Assembly: GCA_015499995.1 (NCBI GenBank)
Contig: JADNRV010000187.1
Coordinates: 1-64,000, forward strand
Reading direction: 5' to 3'
DNA from: Flammula alnicola
Lineage: Eukaryota > Basidiomycota > Agaricomycetes > Agaricales > Strophariaceae
DNA: 64,000 nucleotides
Below, piece by piece: positions 44,601 through 56,004 of this stretch; within the stretch, counting starts at the first letter, position 1; every line of letters begins with the position of its first letter. Position numbers and translations under genes: made by a program. The notes beneath the pieces are model-generated. The model was not told the origin of the DNA. It searched no databases and worked only from the letters and a program-made list of their open reading frames with translations.

Positions 44601-46334
44601 GAAGAACAACATCCTACATCTTTTAAAATTCTCTACAGGGACTCTTATCATCATTCAAATTCGTATTTTTATTGTGCTAATCTATATCGAGCATTTGACT
44701 CTATTGTTTAAACTGCTGCGCGATTATCGATTTTCCAGAGGATGCTGTTCCTGCTCGTATGAGTAAGCATTACACGAGATGTACCGTGCAACATGAAGGA
44801 AGGCATTTTGATCCATTCCACATATTTTCAAACATAATCATCCAAGAAATAGCAATCGGGCCCTTGAATTACAGCACCCGGTTGGCTGTCCGACTCAGGA
44901 GGATAAATCGGGAGACATAGTTGTGCGAATTGCCAGCATTCGTGAGGAGGCGTTGGACTCTTAGAAGTCCTTGCAATAAAATGTCAACGTGGTTCGCTGT
45001 CAAATAATTACCGACCGACAACAGCGCCCATGTTTAGCGCAATGAGAGGTTTACGAGATAGACACTGGCAACTCGCTGAGTTCTAGTTTGTACTTGGGAG
45101 TGATTGGTAGTAAGTACATACCGGTGACAAGGAGAAGAGGTAAGTATATATCTACCCCACGTTGCCGTATGGATGACGTTGAAACTTATGCAAGGCCGAG
45201 GTTCTTTGCTGCTGTAAATAGCGGACAACGAAGATAATGGACACGATCACTCACAAGTAAATTTCAACTTCTCGCTCATGAGGCCCCTTAAAAATATTTC
45301 AACACATAAGCATTATCAGCTAACAAGATCTTCATGAGTGATTAAATAGATTAAAGGAAACTTCACGAAGAAAGAAAGCAAATTTCATGTGATAAGAATG
45401 TAGCTTCCCTTAGGTTGGTACAGGTCGGTCGTCCGAGACGGCCTGCGAAGCGAAGCTTCAATTTCCACTCTAGAACCACTTATATTAAATAATGCCCATG
45501 GTGGAGGCTTTTGGTTCTAAATAGAGGACAAGTATCCCCGGCGCCCAATGTTAGCGACATCAGCAAAATGGATGACTATACACAGGAGGATCTGGACTAA
45601 CCCTTCCAAGTCGCAGATGAGAACGATGAGTACTGAGTTTCGACTAGCCTTCGAAATTCACCACATGTTATCAAAGATATAGTGTGAACTTCAGAAACAT
45701 TCCACGAAGTCTGTGACGTGAGAGATAACTTGTCGAGGACCGTGTTGATGCGGAACGTTGAGGCAGGATGGAAACGTAGAGATAACCTTTGATTGATCAT
45801 CATCAGCGTCTGTGTTGTGGAATTCGTGCATTATCGTCTATATAGACACAAATCCGAGAGTACGCAGGCCTACCTGTCTATCTGGATGCGAAATATGAGG
45901 AGCAGTAGCAATGACCTCGTCAATGGTCGGTCGGCTAGCGGTCTGGAGTCTAGCGGCCCACGAAGCACTTCTGAATCTGAATTCATGTCAAACCTGGTAG
46001 AAGAGCAGCAGGAAAGATTGCGAAGCTGAAAAAAAAAATCAAAAAGAAAAGCAAAAGCGCAAAGCCCTTCATCCCAAATGAAGGTGCACTGCAGTCTGCC
46101 GTACGTGGGCTAGCTCAGGTCCAGATAGATAATCGACCCCATCCCGCAATATTCCGAGAGCTGTCGGTCCGCTACCTGTCCGACAGCGTCTTCAAGGCCC
46201 TCGGTGGGACACGTTTACAAGGTCTAGCACACCATTCCGAGTATACATGAGACCGGTATCACCTCTTAAGAGCCGTCAGAGGTCAGAAGAAGAGACTGTG
46301 AGATCTAGGACAATGAGGTGTTGGAGCCCGAAGG
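41614..46334. other. 4.7-kb gene-poor region
   Basis: ORFs of up to 129 codons exist (for example at 43061-43450 and 44142-44501 on the plus strand), but I recognise none and found no supporting splice structure. Small features: the short tandem TTGAACG repeated about three times near 42525-42552, and a possible broken ORF at 45886-46250 (separate entry). No inverted terminal repeats were found. It may hold unrecognised lineage-specific genes or decayed mobile DNA. Confidence 0.45.
45886..46250 (+). pseudogene. Possible broken coding fragment, unknown
   Basis: The frame from ATG 45886 reads as a Ser-rich then helical peptide (EFMSNLVEEQQERLR) and stops at TGA 46030-46032 region after a poly-A tract begins. 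One base over, the adjacent frame continues naturally (KLKKKIKKKSKS, then KPFIPNEGALQSAV and FRELSVRYLSDSVF) to TGA 46248-46250. A single missing A near 46023-46024 would join them into one protein of about 121 aa. Alternatively the minus strand has a splice-acceptor-like T10-CAG here, so a minus-strand exon is also possible. Not recognised. Confidence 0.35.
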
Positions 46335-46908
46335 TCACAGGTGGGCAACGGGCGCTGCATCGTGGTCGAGCTCATTTAAGTACCTGCCTCCAAAGATGGC
46401 GATGAACTTGGTGAGACGGAAAGAGAAATGAATGAAATGATGACTAAGTATTTGCACGCCAAAATGCTGGGCTCACCTATCCCGAAACTAGAAGTTTGAA
46501 AGTTATGATCAGACGAATTAAATATCTCTGTTTGCAAATCGACCAGAACTGGAATGACATTTTCATCTCTAACCACGACGAACTCAGCGCGCTCTTCGTC
46601 GTCTTGATACGTGTGGGCGTATCCGGCAAGCGCTCTTAGTTGTGGGGAATCATCAATCAGGTTTGGAGCGGTATCGTATGCTTCGGTGCTCCTGTGGCTG
46701 CGGACTCGGAGTTTAGCTGAGTACTGTATAATCGAACTGTATATCACCTTTCCATTAAGCTGTCATACACCCTCAAGTCATCTTTAGGTCTCCGAAGGAG
46801 CTTCAGGCCATCGGCATAGATGTCCAGTGGCCCCGCAGCTCAGGAATAGCTCTATGTCCTCTACGCTTTAGCCGAGAAGTCGAGAAGGGCGATGGAACAA
46901 CGCTTCAT
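46335..46908 (-). CDS. Small predicted protein, 123 aa, unknown
   Basis: A four-exon model fits in phase: 46902-46908, 46748-46838, 46477-46697 and 46335-46387 (372 nt). The third exon is the best part, with SPQLRALAGYAHTY, FVVVRDENVIPVLVDL and SSFGIG. The second reads DIYADGLKLLRRPKDDLRV. The 7-nt first exon (ATGAAGC) and the last exon are inferred from splice sites only, and a later acceptor would give a shorter end. No family recognised. Confidence 0.45.
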
Positions 46909-47775
46909 GCTTGAAATTTAAAGTTGAGCATGTGCAACTGGCTCTTCTGCAAGATGAGGCAAGATGGCGGATAACGTGAGATGACGGCACCCAGGTATGC
47001 ATATATATATTCGGGACTTGCGGCGGCCAGGTCAAAGTTTTATTGTTTCAGCAACCGCTATAGCTACTTATGTATCCCTGGAAATGTCAGAATTTGGCGA
47101 AAGAACCTCAGTCGCGTTGACGACAACTAGCAAGGTCGCACAGCAAGCCCCGGGTCCCAAACCTGCCCTGTGCAAATTCCTCCTTCCTTCCAAAACTCTA
47201 GGTAGCGCTGGATATTGTATTTCACTATGAGGGCGTCTACTGTATCATCTATATGGACGGAAACAAAAAGCGTCCGGTTCTTGCGTGGTTTGGGGTGTGA
47301 TTTCGTATAGTTAGGTCGAGATGCTTAGTCAGATAAACGATCGATAACTAAATGAATTTAAAATTCATGTGAATGAGATCCAGGGTTGCGCGCCGCTTAT
47401 CTGGAAAAGAGGCAAGAGAGATCTTTCGAATTTTCATGTGTGTGGGATGGAACACGTTTCGCGTCTTCAGCCCGTCCTTTCTCTACGGAAGTCCTGTGGG
47501 TTCCAAGGTTGAACCTGTCTCTCTTCCGTTCGACATTCTCCTCATCCTCCCACCTACCCGACGTGACGCTTTCCTCTAGTCCCAGAGCTATTTTCACATT
47601 CGGCTTACTTACGGCAACAAAGGGCAGCCTGGAAAACCGTTCGGCCACTTATAAAGCCTCACTGACGTCGCAATTATCTCGAATCCCAATCGCCGTCGTC
47701 TTCATTGACAGACGCGTCCTCCGTTCCTTTTCTTCATTTTGTTCCATATATTCTCGTATTCCCTGCCTTTTTTCA
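46909..47775. other. Spacer, nothing recognised
   Basis: Holds the 5' flanks of the small minus-strand gene and of the plus-strand gene at 47776. The frame of the latter is open upstream to about 47386, but the composition there (Phe/Ser/Leu-rich) looks like 5' UTR rather than protein. Confidence 0.5.
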
Positions 47776-50315
47776 ATGTCTGGCGTTTCTCCTTCCCCCA
47801 GTCGTCTTCGAGCGAAAACCTCGGATTTCACGGACTTTTTTCGAGGTACTGGACATACTTCGAGCCAAGCGCGGCAGTCTCAAAAGGATACAACGGCGTC
47901 GATGAACTTGGAGGTTCCCTCTAGTTGTGACGAGGGTCCAGGAACGAAAAAGAAGATCACGCGTATCCCATTATTTGGACGCTCGCGGAAAAAGTCGAAT
48001 CAATCGACTGCTTCAAGTCCTTTTGCATCTTCCAGCGCATGGCGCTACTCTTCAGAAGTGGGAGAGCAGTCGAGTGCAAGCAGAGAACCCAGCACAGACA
48101 GGTGTGTTAACTTTTTTCTTGCAATTTCCTTTTCGGTCCATATCTTTTTTGCCGATGTCGAGTGCGACCTTGAACGCTATATTTATGGATCATCCCATGG
48201 GCCATCGGCGCTGACAGGCCAATGTCCTCGAGCCAACTAGATACAAGATTTATTTTTCAAGGACGCATTTTTGTACCTTATCATTTAAATATTTCCTCAC
48301 GGATTTGACGTACTGACGCCAAAGCATCCCAGACGCCCTTCTGAACCTTCACTTATCAACGTAGAACCCCCTCCGCTTCCTGTTCCCAGCAAGACTTCGA
48401 GCTCATCACTCACTTCCAAGTTTGCTGCCCACTTCTCCCATTCTCGATCATCGAAGCTTGTAGTATCGCCTGCGGAATCGACCCCAACGCAGCCCGCGGC
48501 ACAGCCCTCGGGACTCCAACCTCCAAATACTAGGTCTGGGTCATTTGAGTCAGGTTCCTCTGCTGGAACGAAAACTCGTTCGACGACCCCCCGACCTTCA
48601 CGGCCCACAATAACAGTCTCATTGTCTCCTGATAACATTGATGAGTTCAAGGACCTCTTCACCCGACCGACACAAGGCTCCGAGTCTTCGAAGACGATTC
48701 GAGGAACTAAACAGCGAATATCTGGGGACTCCAATATTGCTCCTAGCCCAAGTTCGCCTTCAAGCCCTCAAAGCCGATCCCCTGAACCATTGATCTACAG
48801 ACGTGGCCATACTCCTGCTTCTGCCATCGCGGCAGCAGTTCGTCATCGAAATACGTCCAGCATTTCGGACGAACGACCGCCAAGCACCGCCTCAAAGAAC
48901 TCGAGAAATACCTCTGATTCTGATAAGAGCCATGAAAGACATGACGGAACATCAACACCGCGTCTATCTGACGCCCGTGAATCTCCTCGGCCTATGGTGC
49001 TTGAGAAAGAGAAGGGATTGCCTCCATCTCTGCAGCGCCGCACTTCTGTGGCAACAGGGCCACCCCAATATTCCGAAAACGCCCCTTCGCCACGGTCTCG
49101 GATGAAGCAACCTTCTGCTCCTTCCAAGAGCAGGCCACCGTCGATGCCCCTCCCGCTTCCGCCGACATCCAACCCGCCGTCATCACCCCCACCTAGCGTT
49201 CCCATTCCCCCAACGACGCAACCCTCGAGGGCTGATTCAGCCTCTTCATCCTCTTCATCGCGTAATGTCCCAATCCGCCCCAGGGCTCACACCATTAGCT
49301 CAGGCGTTAATCCCTCCGTTCCCCTCTCACCTCTTTCACGCATGACAGCCATCAAGCCGGCAACGGCAACACCAGCCATCGTGCCGTCAATTATTGATGG
49401 AGACGGTTTTGACATGAGAAAGCTTCTGCGGAGGAACTCCGGCAGGCCCTCAAAAACCGCAACCTGCAATACGACGAACTTGCTACCTACGTTCTCAAGA
49501 TGACGGAAGCGCACGTCGCAGAGGCTACTGCCTTGGAGAAGAAAATATCTGCGCTGGAAAAAGATGCTCTCAAACGGGAAAAACAAATCCAAGGCTTGAC
49601 TTGGATAATTAACGATGGTGATTCCTCGCAGCAGCCCAAACCGCTCCCCCCAGGGATTCTAAATCAATCGCGTTTTGCGACCAGTGCGGGTGCGAATGAA
49701 TCAGACCTGGAGACCTCCAGAACTGCGTTGCCTGGCGCTCCCCGTCGCCTTAATTATCACAGCGACTCGGGTGCCGAATCCCACGCAACCTCAGGTGGGT
49801 CAGGAACAGAGTCGTTATCCTCCGTGTTTCGAAACAAAAAGCTGCGTCGACCTTATCCGCTTGGTGACTCAGCCTACGTGGCGTCCCGCACCGGATCTCT
49901 GCTTCGCTCGTCCAAGATTGCTCCCGGTGTAACAGAAAAGGGATTGCCTGACCTTCCTTCTTCCTTCAACCCTAAGCGATCATCGATGAGTTCAATGTCC
50001 GCTTCTCCTTCGTCGTCGACTTCCTCGCTTTTACCCCCTAGTCCCAGCATCACGATGTCCTCGTTATCTGCTATTCCTGAAGGCCCCACATCTACTCTCC
50101 GTATTCCAAGGCATGATACCTCCGAACCAGAAGACCGACGAACTACCCGTGTATCGCATCGCACCTCTACATCTTCCATAACCTCCTCCTCTACGGCCGC
50201 AAGCAGCTCTTATTCTGCAAATATCAAGCGCAGTCGCCCTCCATCAATTGCTCAGGTGCTTGAAAAATCACCAAACATGGAGAATGTACTGGAAAAATTG
50301 CGTCCCTTCTCATAA
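47776..50315 (+). CDS. Ser/Pro-rich protein with C-terminal coiled coil, one apparent frameshift
   Basis: Unknown function. Exon 1 is 47776-48101. Exon 2 probably starts at 48333 (acceptor CCCAG), giving a 231-nt intron that is long for this locus, so a small exon may be hidden inside. The protein is disordered: basic N-terminus (KKKITRIPLFGRSRKKS), SLSPDNIDEFKDLF, then long Ser/Pro tracts and polyproline (PLPLPPTSNPPSSPPPS). Near 49411-49422 the frame changes: DGDGFDM is read in one frame and ASAEELRQALKNRNLQYDEL, a coiled coil, in the next, continuing to the TAA at 50315. A missing A in GAGAAAG or a very short 38-nt intron (49381-49418) would explain it. With one base restored it would be about 769 aa. 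Confidence 0.7.
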
Positions 50316-52035
50316 TCTTTTTTCTGGCCGTCTAAATCCTACGCATTCCATCTCATGACGCATCGATTCCCAGCATCTACTGTTCTCTCATCGCATACCA
50401 CATCACGTTCATTTCTCTCTCATCTCTCGACCTATTATTTTATGACGGCTTTGGCACTCACGCTCCTTCAATACCATTTCGCTCTATTATCACTTCCGTA
50501 TGTCCTCTTTTTATTTTCACTCTACTTTCCCCTCTAGTATTTGCCTTGGCTACGGATGGTTTGGCCGAGTGCATTCCGGATCAGTTTATTCATCGGACCT
50601 TCGTTCACAATACATTCCCTGCATTTTGTGTGTAAAATATTACTCATTCTCTATTATTTCATTAGCTCTATTTTACCCATCTCGCTTCTCTTATGGTAGC
50701 TAGTGATTTTATTTTTTATCATGGATACTGTAAAGAATATATTTGATTGCGGAACTCACATCAACCAGATTATCTGCTATGGTCTAAGCCTTTCCCAGTG
50801 GCAGCTACTGCCGAAGCCGTTGTGATTCGCATCCATTCCTTGCGTGAGATCGCATCTTCTGTATGATATTTACTCACACAAGACAAATGGTGGGTCTTGC
50901 GGTTGCACGAGCAAGACATTCCTTTTGTCATGGGCACCTCGGAGACGGAGACGAAGTTCCTGAATTAAACGCCAATCTTTCCCAGCTTGCCCCGCGTCGG
51001 GGATATCAAGATTCGACATGCTAGTTTATCTATGCCCTAGCGTTTTTGTGCAATGGTGGACGATACCAGACGAATGGTTGTATTCTGGCAGAACCTTTCG
51101 TTTTGAATGGCTAAGCGAAATAATAATTCAGATTTCAGCTATGTATATGAACAAAGTACCCGACATCCGCGTGGCTGCAACGTGCACGACAAATTTATAA
51201 CATACGCCCAACATTAAGCCCAATGTGACAACTATCTCAGCCGCGTATGAAGCGAACAATTTAAGAAGCATATGCCACCATTTTTAAAAAGAACCTATCT
51301 AAAGTACTTCATGATGTTCAACAGCGTAAACACCTCTCGAACCATTCAAAGACATACCGATAGACCACAGCCACTAGTGGATTAACTCTAGTGTCCTCAT
51401 GCTTCAGCCGGTGATGCCTCCCGCGACGCCACTCCAAGTCTGAGAGCTGAGTCCTCCCCTGTCCTCCCGAGTAACTAGCCCCCAGACTCTCGATTTAACT
51501 CTAAGAAGGGATTCAAATCTACAATCAATACTTCAGGCTAAGTTTAAAGTACTGTCAGATCGCCCAAACTATTTGAACTACTGAGAGTAGCACATATGAT
51601 CCACACTCGTCGTTTAAAATTGTACTGGATTTAAATATCGAACAAGTTCATCGACAAGAAATAAGAGAAGGAATTTTATTCGATAGATCATGGCGCTAGG
51701 TTACTCCAAACGTGCGCCACACGATTTCTGGGGGCATCATGATATAGGACTAATTGTCACAGTGAGGTTATCGTGTGCTTCCATTTAGTACATTTTTATT
51801 ATTAAAAGCAGCATTCATCTACAATATGAAGACGGCAACGGAGATTCATTTTCTGGCCAAGAGAGAGGACACAGTCTGGAGGCAGGCCGGGCCGCCAGAG
51901 GAATCATTCGGCTTTATCGGAATTGTGTTTATTTCGGGGAACATTGCCAAATATTGTCGATCACACATCATAACAAGATCGCGTCCAGCTGCGCTAGATA
52001 AATTTTGCACTCAACTTCTACCTTCAACGTCCGAA
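50316..52035. other. Intergenic region, nothing recognised
   Basis: T/C-rich 3' flank (50316-50720), then AT-rich sequence without a convincing ORF. The region 51830-52030 has an open frame leading into the threonine synthase start, but the conserved N-terminus MKYFSTRGG begins at 52036, so I treat it as 5' UTR. Confidence 0.5.
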
Positions 52036-53909
52036 ATGAAGTACTTTTCAACACGAGGAGGGGACCAAAGGTTATCCTTTGAAGAGGTCAATCCTGCATG
52101 ACCATGTTCATATGCACATCTGTAACGAAACTTTCAACAGACTGTCCTCACTGGTCTCGCCCCTAACGGTGGTCTATATATTCCAGAGTCCATCCCATCA
52201 TTGCCCGCAGACTGGCGGACAAAATGGAGCAAATACTCCTTCGTGGACCTTTCTGTCGCGGTACTTTCGCTCTACATTTCCCCCGAAGAGATTTCAACAC
52301 GAGAGCTACGATCTCTGGTCGAAAAATCCTATGAAACCTTCCGGCATCCCGATATTACACCCGTGAAGAAATTGGACGACAAAACCTTTATTCTCGAACT
52401 GTTCCATGGGCCTACGTTTGCGTTTAAAGACGTAGCCTTGCAGCTCCTTGGGAATTTGTTCGAATTCTTCCTGCTTCGACGGAATGCACGGAAAGGTCCG
52501 GGAGAGACACAGGAAAAATTGACGGTGGTTGGTGCAACGAGTGGGGACACTGGAAGGTATGCATCGAAAACTGTGTTCTTCGAGCATGGTTTTAATCGTC
52601 GAACAGCGCTGCTATCTACGGCCTTCGCAACAAGGCCAACATCTCCATCTTTATCCTCCATCCCAAGGGCCGGGTGTCCCCCATCCAAGAAGCGCAAATG
52701 ACCACGGTTACTGATGCGAATGTCCACAACGTTGCTGTTAAAGGTACATTTGACGATTGCCAGGTACTTACGACCGATTTTTCCTACCCTCTTCTCTCTG
52801 ACCGAACCTGAACAGGACATCGTGAAAGCGCTCTTCGCAGACAAGGGATTTAACGCGAAACACCGGCTCGGCGCCGTCAACTCCATCAACTGGGCACGTA
52901 TCCTTGCCCAAACCGTGTACTACTTCCTGTCCTTCTTCCATTTCCAGGCTCAATTGCCTGCCGGGACATCCATCGACGACGTCGAAATTCAATATGTCGT
53001 CCCGACAGGAAACTTTGGCGACATCCTCGCTGGTTATTACGCCAAAAAGATGGGATTGCCGATCGGAAAGCTAGCGATTGCTACCAATGCCAACGACATC
53101 CTGGCACGGTTCTGGAAGAGTGGCAGGTACGAGAAGGTCGATTCGTCAGTGTCCGCTGGCGAGGGTGCGGCTGCGCCGGCAGTAGGATCGTCCGATGGCA
53201 AGCAGGCTACCGACGCCAGTGGGGTGAAGGAAACCCTGAGCCCAGCCATGGATATCCTAGTGTCAAGCAACTTTGAGCGGTTGCTTTGGTATCTCGCCTT
53301 CCAGAATGCTGCAGGTGCGGATGTGGAGGAGAAGAGGCGCGCTGCTTGCAAAACTCTGGATGGATGGATGAGCCGTATGAAGAGTGATGGTCGTGTAGAA
53401 GTGCCGATACCCGTTCTTGAGACAGCGCGCGAAGACTTCTTGGCGGAGAGGGTCTCTGATGATTTGGTAAGTTTTTTTGTGAGTGTGTTTGGCCTACATC
53501 ACTCTAAACATCATTTTAGACTTTGAAAACCATCAAGTCGTATTTCGAAGATGGCACTGCTTACATTGCGGATCCTCATACTGCTGTTGGCCTCGCAGCG
53601 GCTCGCATTATTGCAAAGCAAAAGTTAGTCCCACTCGGGTTTCCTGACGATTCGTCTGCTCACTCTCACCGTCTTTTTAGCCCTCCAAATGTGTACCAAA
53701 TAGTACTCTCGACTGCCCATCCTGCCAAGTTCTCCGAGGCGGTCTCCCGTGCGCTTGAGGCATCGCCAAATTTCAACTTCGACCGCGATGTCTTGCCAAA
53801 GGAATTTGAGGGTTTGCTAGAGAGGGAAAAGAGGGTCATCGACGTGGAGAGGCCAGACATCGATCTTGTGAAGGCTGTCATTGAAAAGGTCGCGCAAAAG
53901 GAAACATGA
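52036..53909 (+). CDS. Threonine synthase
   Basis: PLP-dependent enzyme that converts O-phosphohomoserine to threonine and phosphate, the last step of threonine biosynthesis. Exons 52036-52086, 52141-52556, 52607-52763, 52816-53466, 53520-53623 and 53681-53909 sum to 1608 nt (535 aa), the usual fungal length. The start MKYFSTRGGD and LTGLAPNGGLYIPE are diagnostic; the PLP lysine is in HGPTFAFKD (about residue 113); GATSGDTG binds the cofactor phosphate; PTGNFGDILAGYYAKKMGLP and IATNANDIL are family blocks; VLSTAHPAKF lies near the C-terminus. An insertion rich in Ala/Gly/Ser (about residues 323-345) interrupts the family block between RYEK and SPAMDI. The intron at 53624-53680 is 57 nt and stop-free, so retention would keep the frame. 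Confidence 0.96.
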
Positions 53910-55262
53910 AATACGAGAAGTGCCGGAAGTGTTTAGAGGTACCATAATGATTTTCGGCAATAGATTTATAGGGAAAATGTAACAGTGTTTCGAACCAGTT
54001 GGATCTTGAATGCAAATTTGTGCAATGACGTTGGAGGATTGATTAACTTGCAGGTTCACCCAGCACATTTTCCGATGAACAGCAGTTCTGCACCTGGTGT
54101 AGTCACGGTGGATTTTCAGCCGGGAGGTAGGTAATAAATTAGATAAACGATAAATTTATGGCTTGCTGAAATTCGAGATAACAAAAATGGGGATATAAGA
54201 AGCGAATAGAGCAGAGAAACACAACCTGTAAGAAGGGCACCATTCAAGTTGGTTACGACATTACAATTCCGAGCGTTTCGAGCAGAAAGGAGACGTACGC
54301 CAAATTTGACCACCCGCTACCGCCATCTTTCGCTCGCAGAGGGTGAGCATTGATCATGTTGTTAATCCCAAACATCACCGAAGGCCACGCAAGGTACCTG
54401 GATGGAAAACGAGGTCGTGCGTCAGAATGAGTGTTGACGATGTCAATTGTCGCGTCACTCGGCATAGGAGCTAGCTCGATGCTGGTATGCACCTATTTCG
54501 CGTCACCATGATAAGTCCTGAAAGAAACATCCCCGATGCACCAAGTCCATCTAAACACAAAATAGGGCCGAGTCAGGTTGCGACTCCTGCTGGTCGATGG
54601 AGATTTCAAGACGAACCGCTGGCGTCCCGGAACCAGGTTTTGGGAGTGGTGTAGGGGGTCTCGAGCGAAGCGTCGCGAGGGTCGTCTTTAATGGAGGACA
54701 TATTTGGGCCCCTCGTAGTTAGTTATAGGTAGGGTAGTGAAAGATAGATGATGGTGGACGTGTATAACTTAAAGTTAGTACATCAGTAAATCGTGGAAAA
54801 ATTGGTATGCGGTTGTGGCTCCGACAACCCGGTGGCAGTGTTGCGACTTCTGACAACACAAGATATGGCGTTATATCTTCGTTGCCAATATGGTCGAGAC
54901 CTTATCAGAATGTACCATTCTGTCAGATGTTTGTAAGCTCATCTCAATCTTATAGATCCATATATTGCCTCTCTCAGAATGATACGAAGGTTATGAGTGA
55001 GTGATCATTGTTAGACGTTAATTATACTCAGTTGCAAAAGTAGTACCAGCATTTCTGGGGTCATGTAAGTGCTCGTCAGTATGATTAAATTTTATACTGA
55101 AGTTTTCATAATTGCCAGAGGGTTGTGACTTGCCAATCAGTATTTCAGGTTGGGTATAACCTCTTGGAATCTCGCCAACTTGAAGAAAGCCCATTTATGG
55201 ACCGCGAGACATCTGAGTCCGAGTCGCGCTCCGAATAGCGGTATTGCCGCTCGATTTCGAAC
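53910..55262. other. Intergenic region, nothing certain
   Basis: No recognisable gene. From 55155 the frame of the next gene is open and protein-like (acidic, ESPFMDRETSESESRSE) but ends in TAG at 55237-55239, before the ATG I chose at 55263. That segment may be an upstream exon or a damaged start of the same gene. Confidence 0.5.
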
Positions 55263-55885
55263 ATGCTTGAACTTGAAGGAGGGTGCGGGGTGCTTCCAGA
55301 CGAAGAAGTCATTGAAAGTTCTGTCACCTCTGAGGATGAGTACGAGGTATGTTAATTTACATATATCACTCTTTAGTATGTTGTATTAATTTGGGCCTAC
55401 AAAAATTTTCTTTCAGCTTCTTGAAATTGCAGAAGTCCCAGTGACTCGGACTCCATGCAAGATCAAGGAGAAAAAGCACAGGGGTCAACTCGGAATTGGT
55501 GGAGAGTGCGAAGTCTGCGCAGTACGTTATTTTCAATGTTCTAATCTAGGCTCCAGGCGTTCAACTTGAACAAAATATTATATAGCCGCACCCTCTTTCA
55601 CCATCTGAGACATGCTCAGCTCCGTCGCGAAGCCCAGCTGTCCAACTCAAAGTAAAGTCCACCTGGCAGTTATTATATGAAAAGGCAAATGTCGCAAGAG
55701 ACGCGGCTTTTGCCCATAACGCCGACATACAAAGTCAACTCAATTGTGCCCACAGAGAGATCGAACGTCTTCAAAGGAAGCTTGAGGAATTTACGGATCT
55801 CAATGCTGCGCTGGAGGAGATCGCACGCCAACGAGAGTTCATGTCTACTGTCGCGAAGATGTTGTCGAGGGGCCCGGGTAGATAG
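55263..55885 (+). CDS. Small coiled-coil protein, 162 aa
   Basis: Unknown function. Exons 55263-55346, 55417-55521 and 55586-55885 sum to 489 nt with consistent phase. The N-terminus is acidic (DEEVIESSVTSEDEYE). The middle has a small Cys pair (GECEVCA). The C-terminal 80 residues form a clear heptad-rich coiled coil (AHREIERLQRKLEEFTDL, ALEEIARQREFMS). The upstream in-frame TAG at 55237-55239 separates it from more acidic sequence of the same style, so the true start could be further 5' with an extra intron or the gene could be truncated. It lies tail to tail with the transposase gene, 119 bp apart. Confidence 0.6.
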
Positions 55886-56004
55886 GCTTGGTATAATTAA
55901 AATTTCATCCACTGGCATTGGTCGATAAGTGAATTAAAATGACTTTTCAAGACATCATCCATGAGAACTGCAAAGTAAAATATACGCGACGTTGATATTA
56001 CTAC

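Noticed and set aside
47386..47775. Upstream extension of the 47776 gene in the same open frame
   Set aside because: Phe/Ser/Leu-rich composition looks like UTR, and the ATG at 47776 starts the protein-like sequence.
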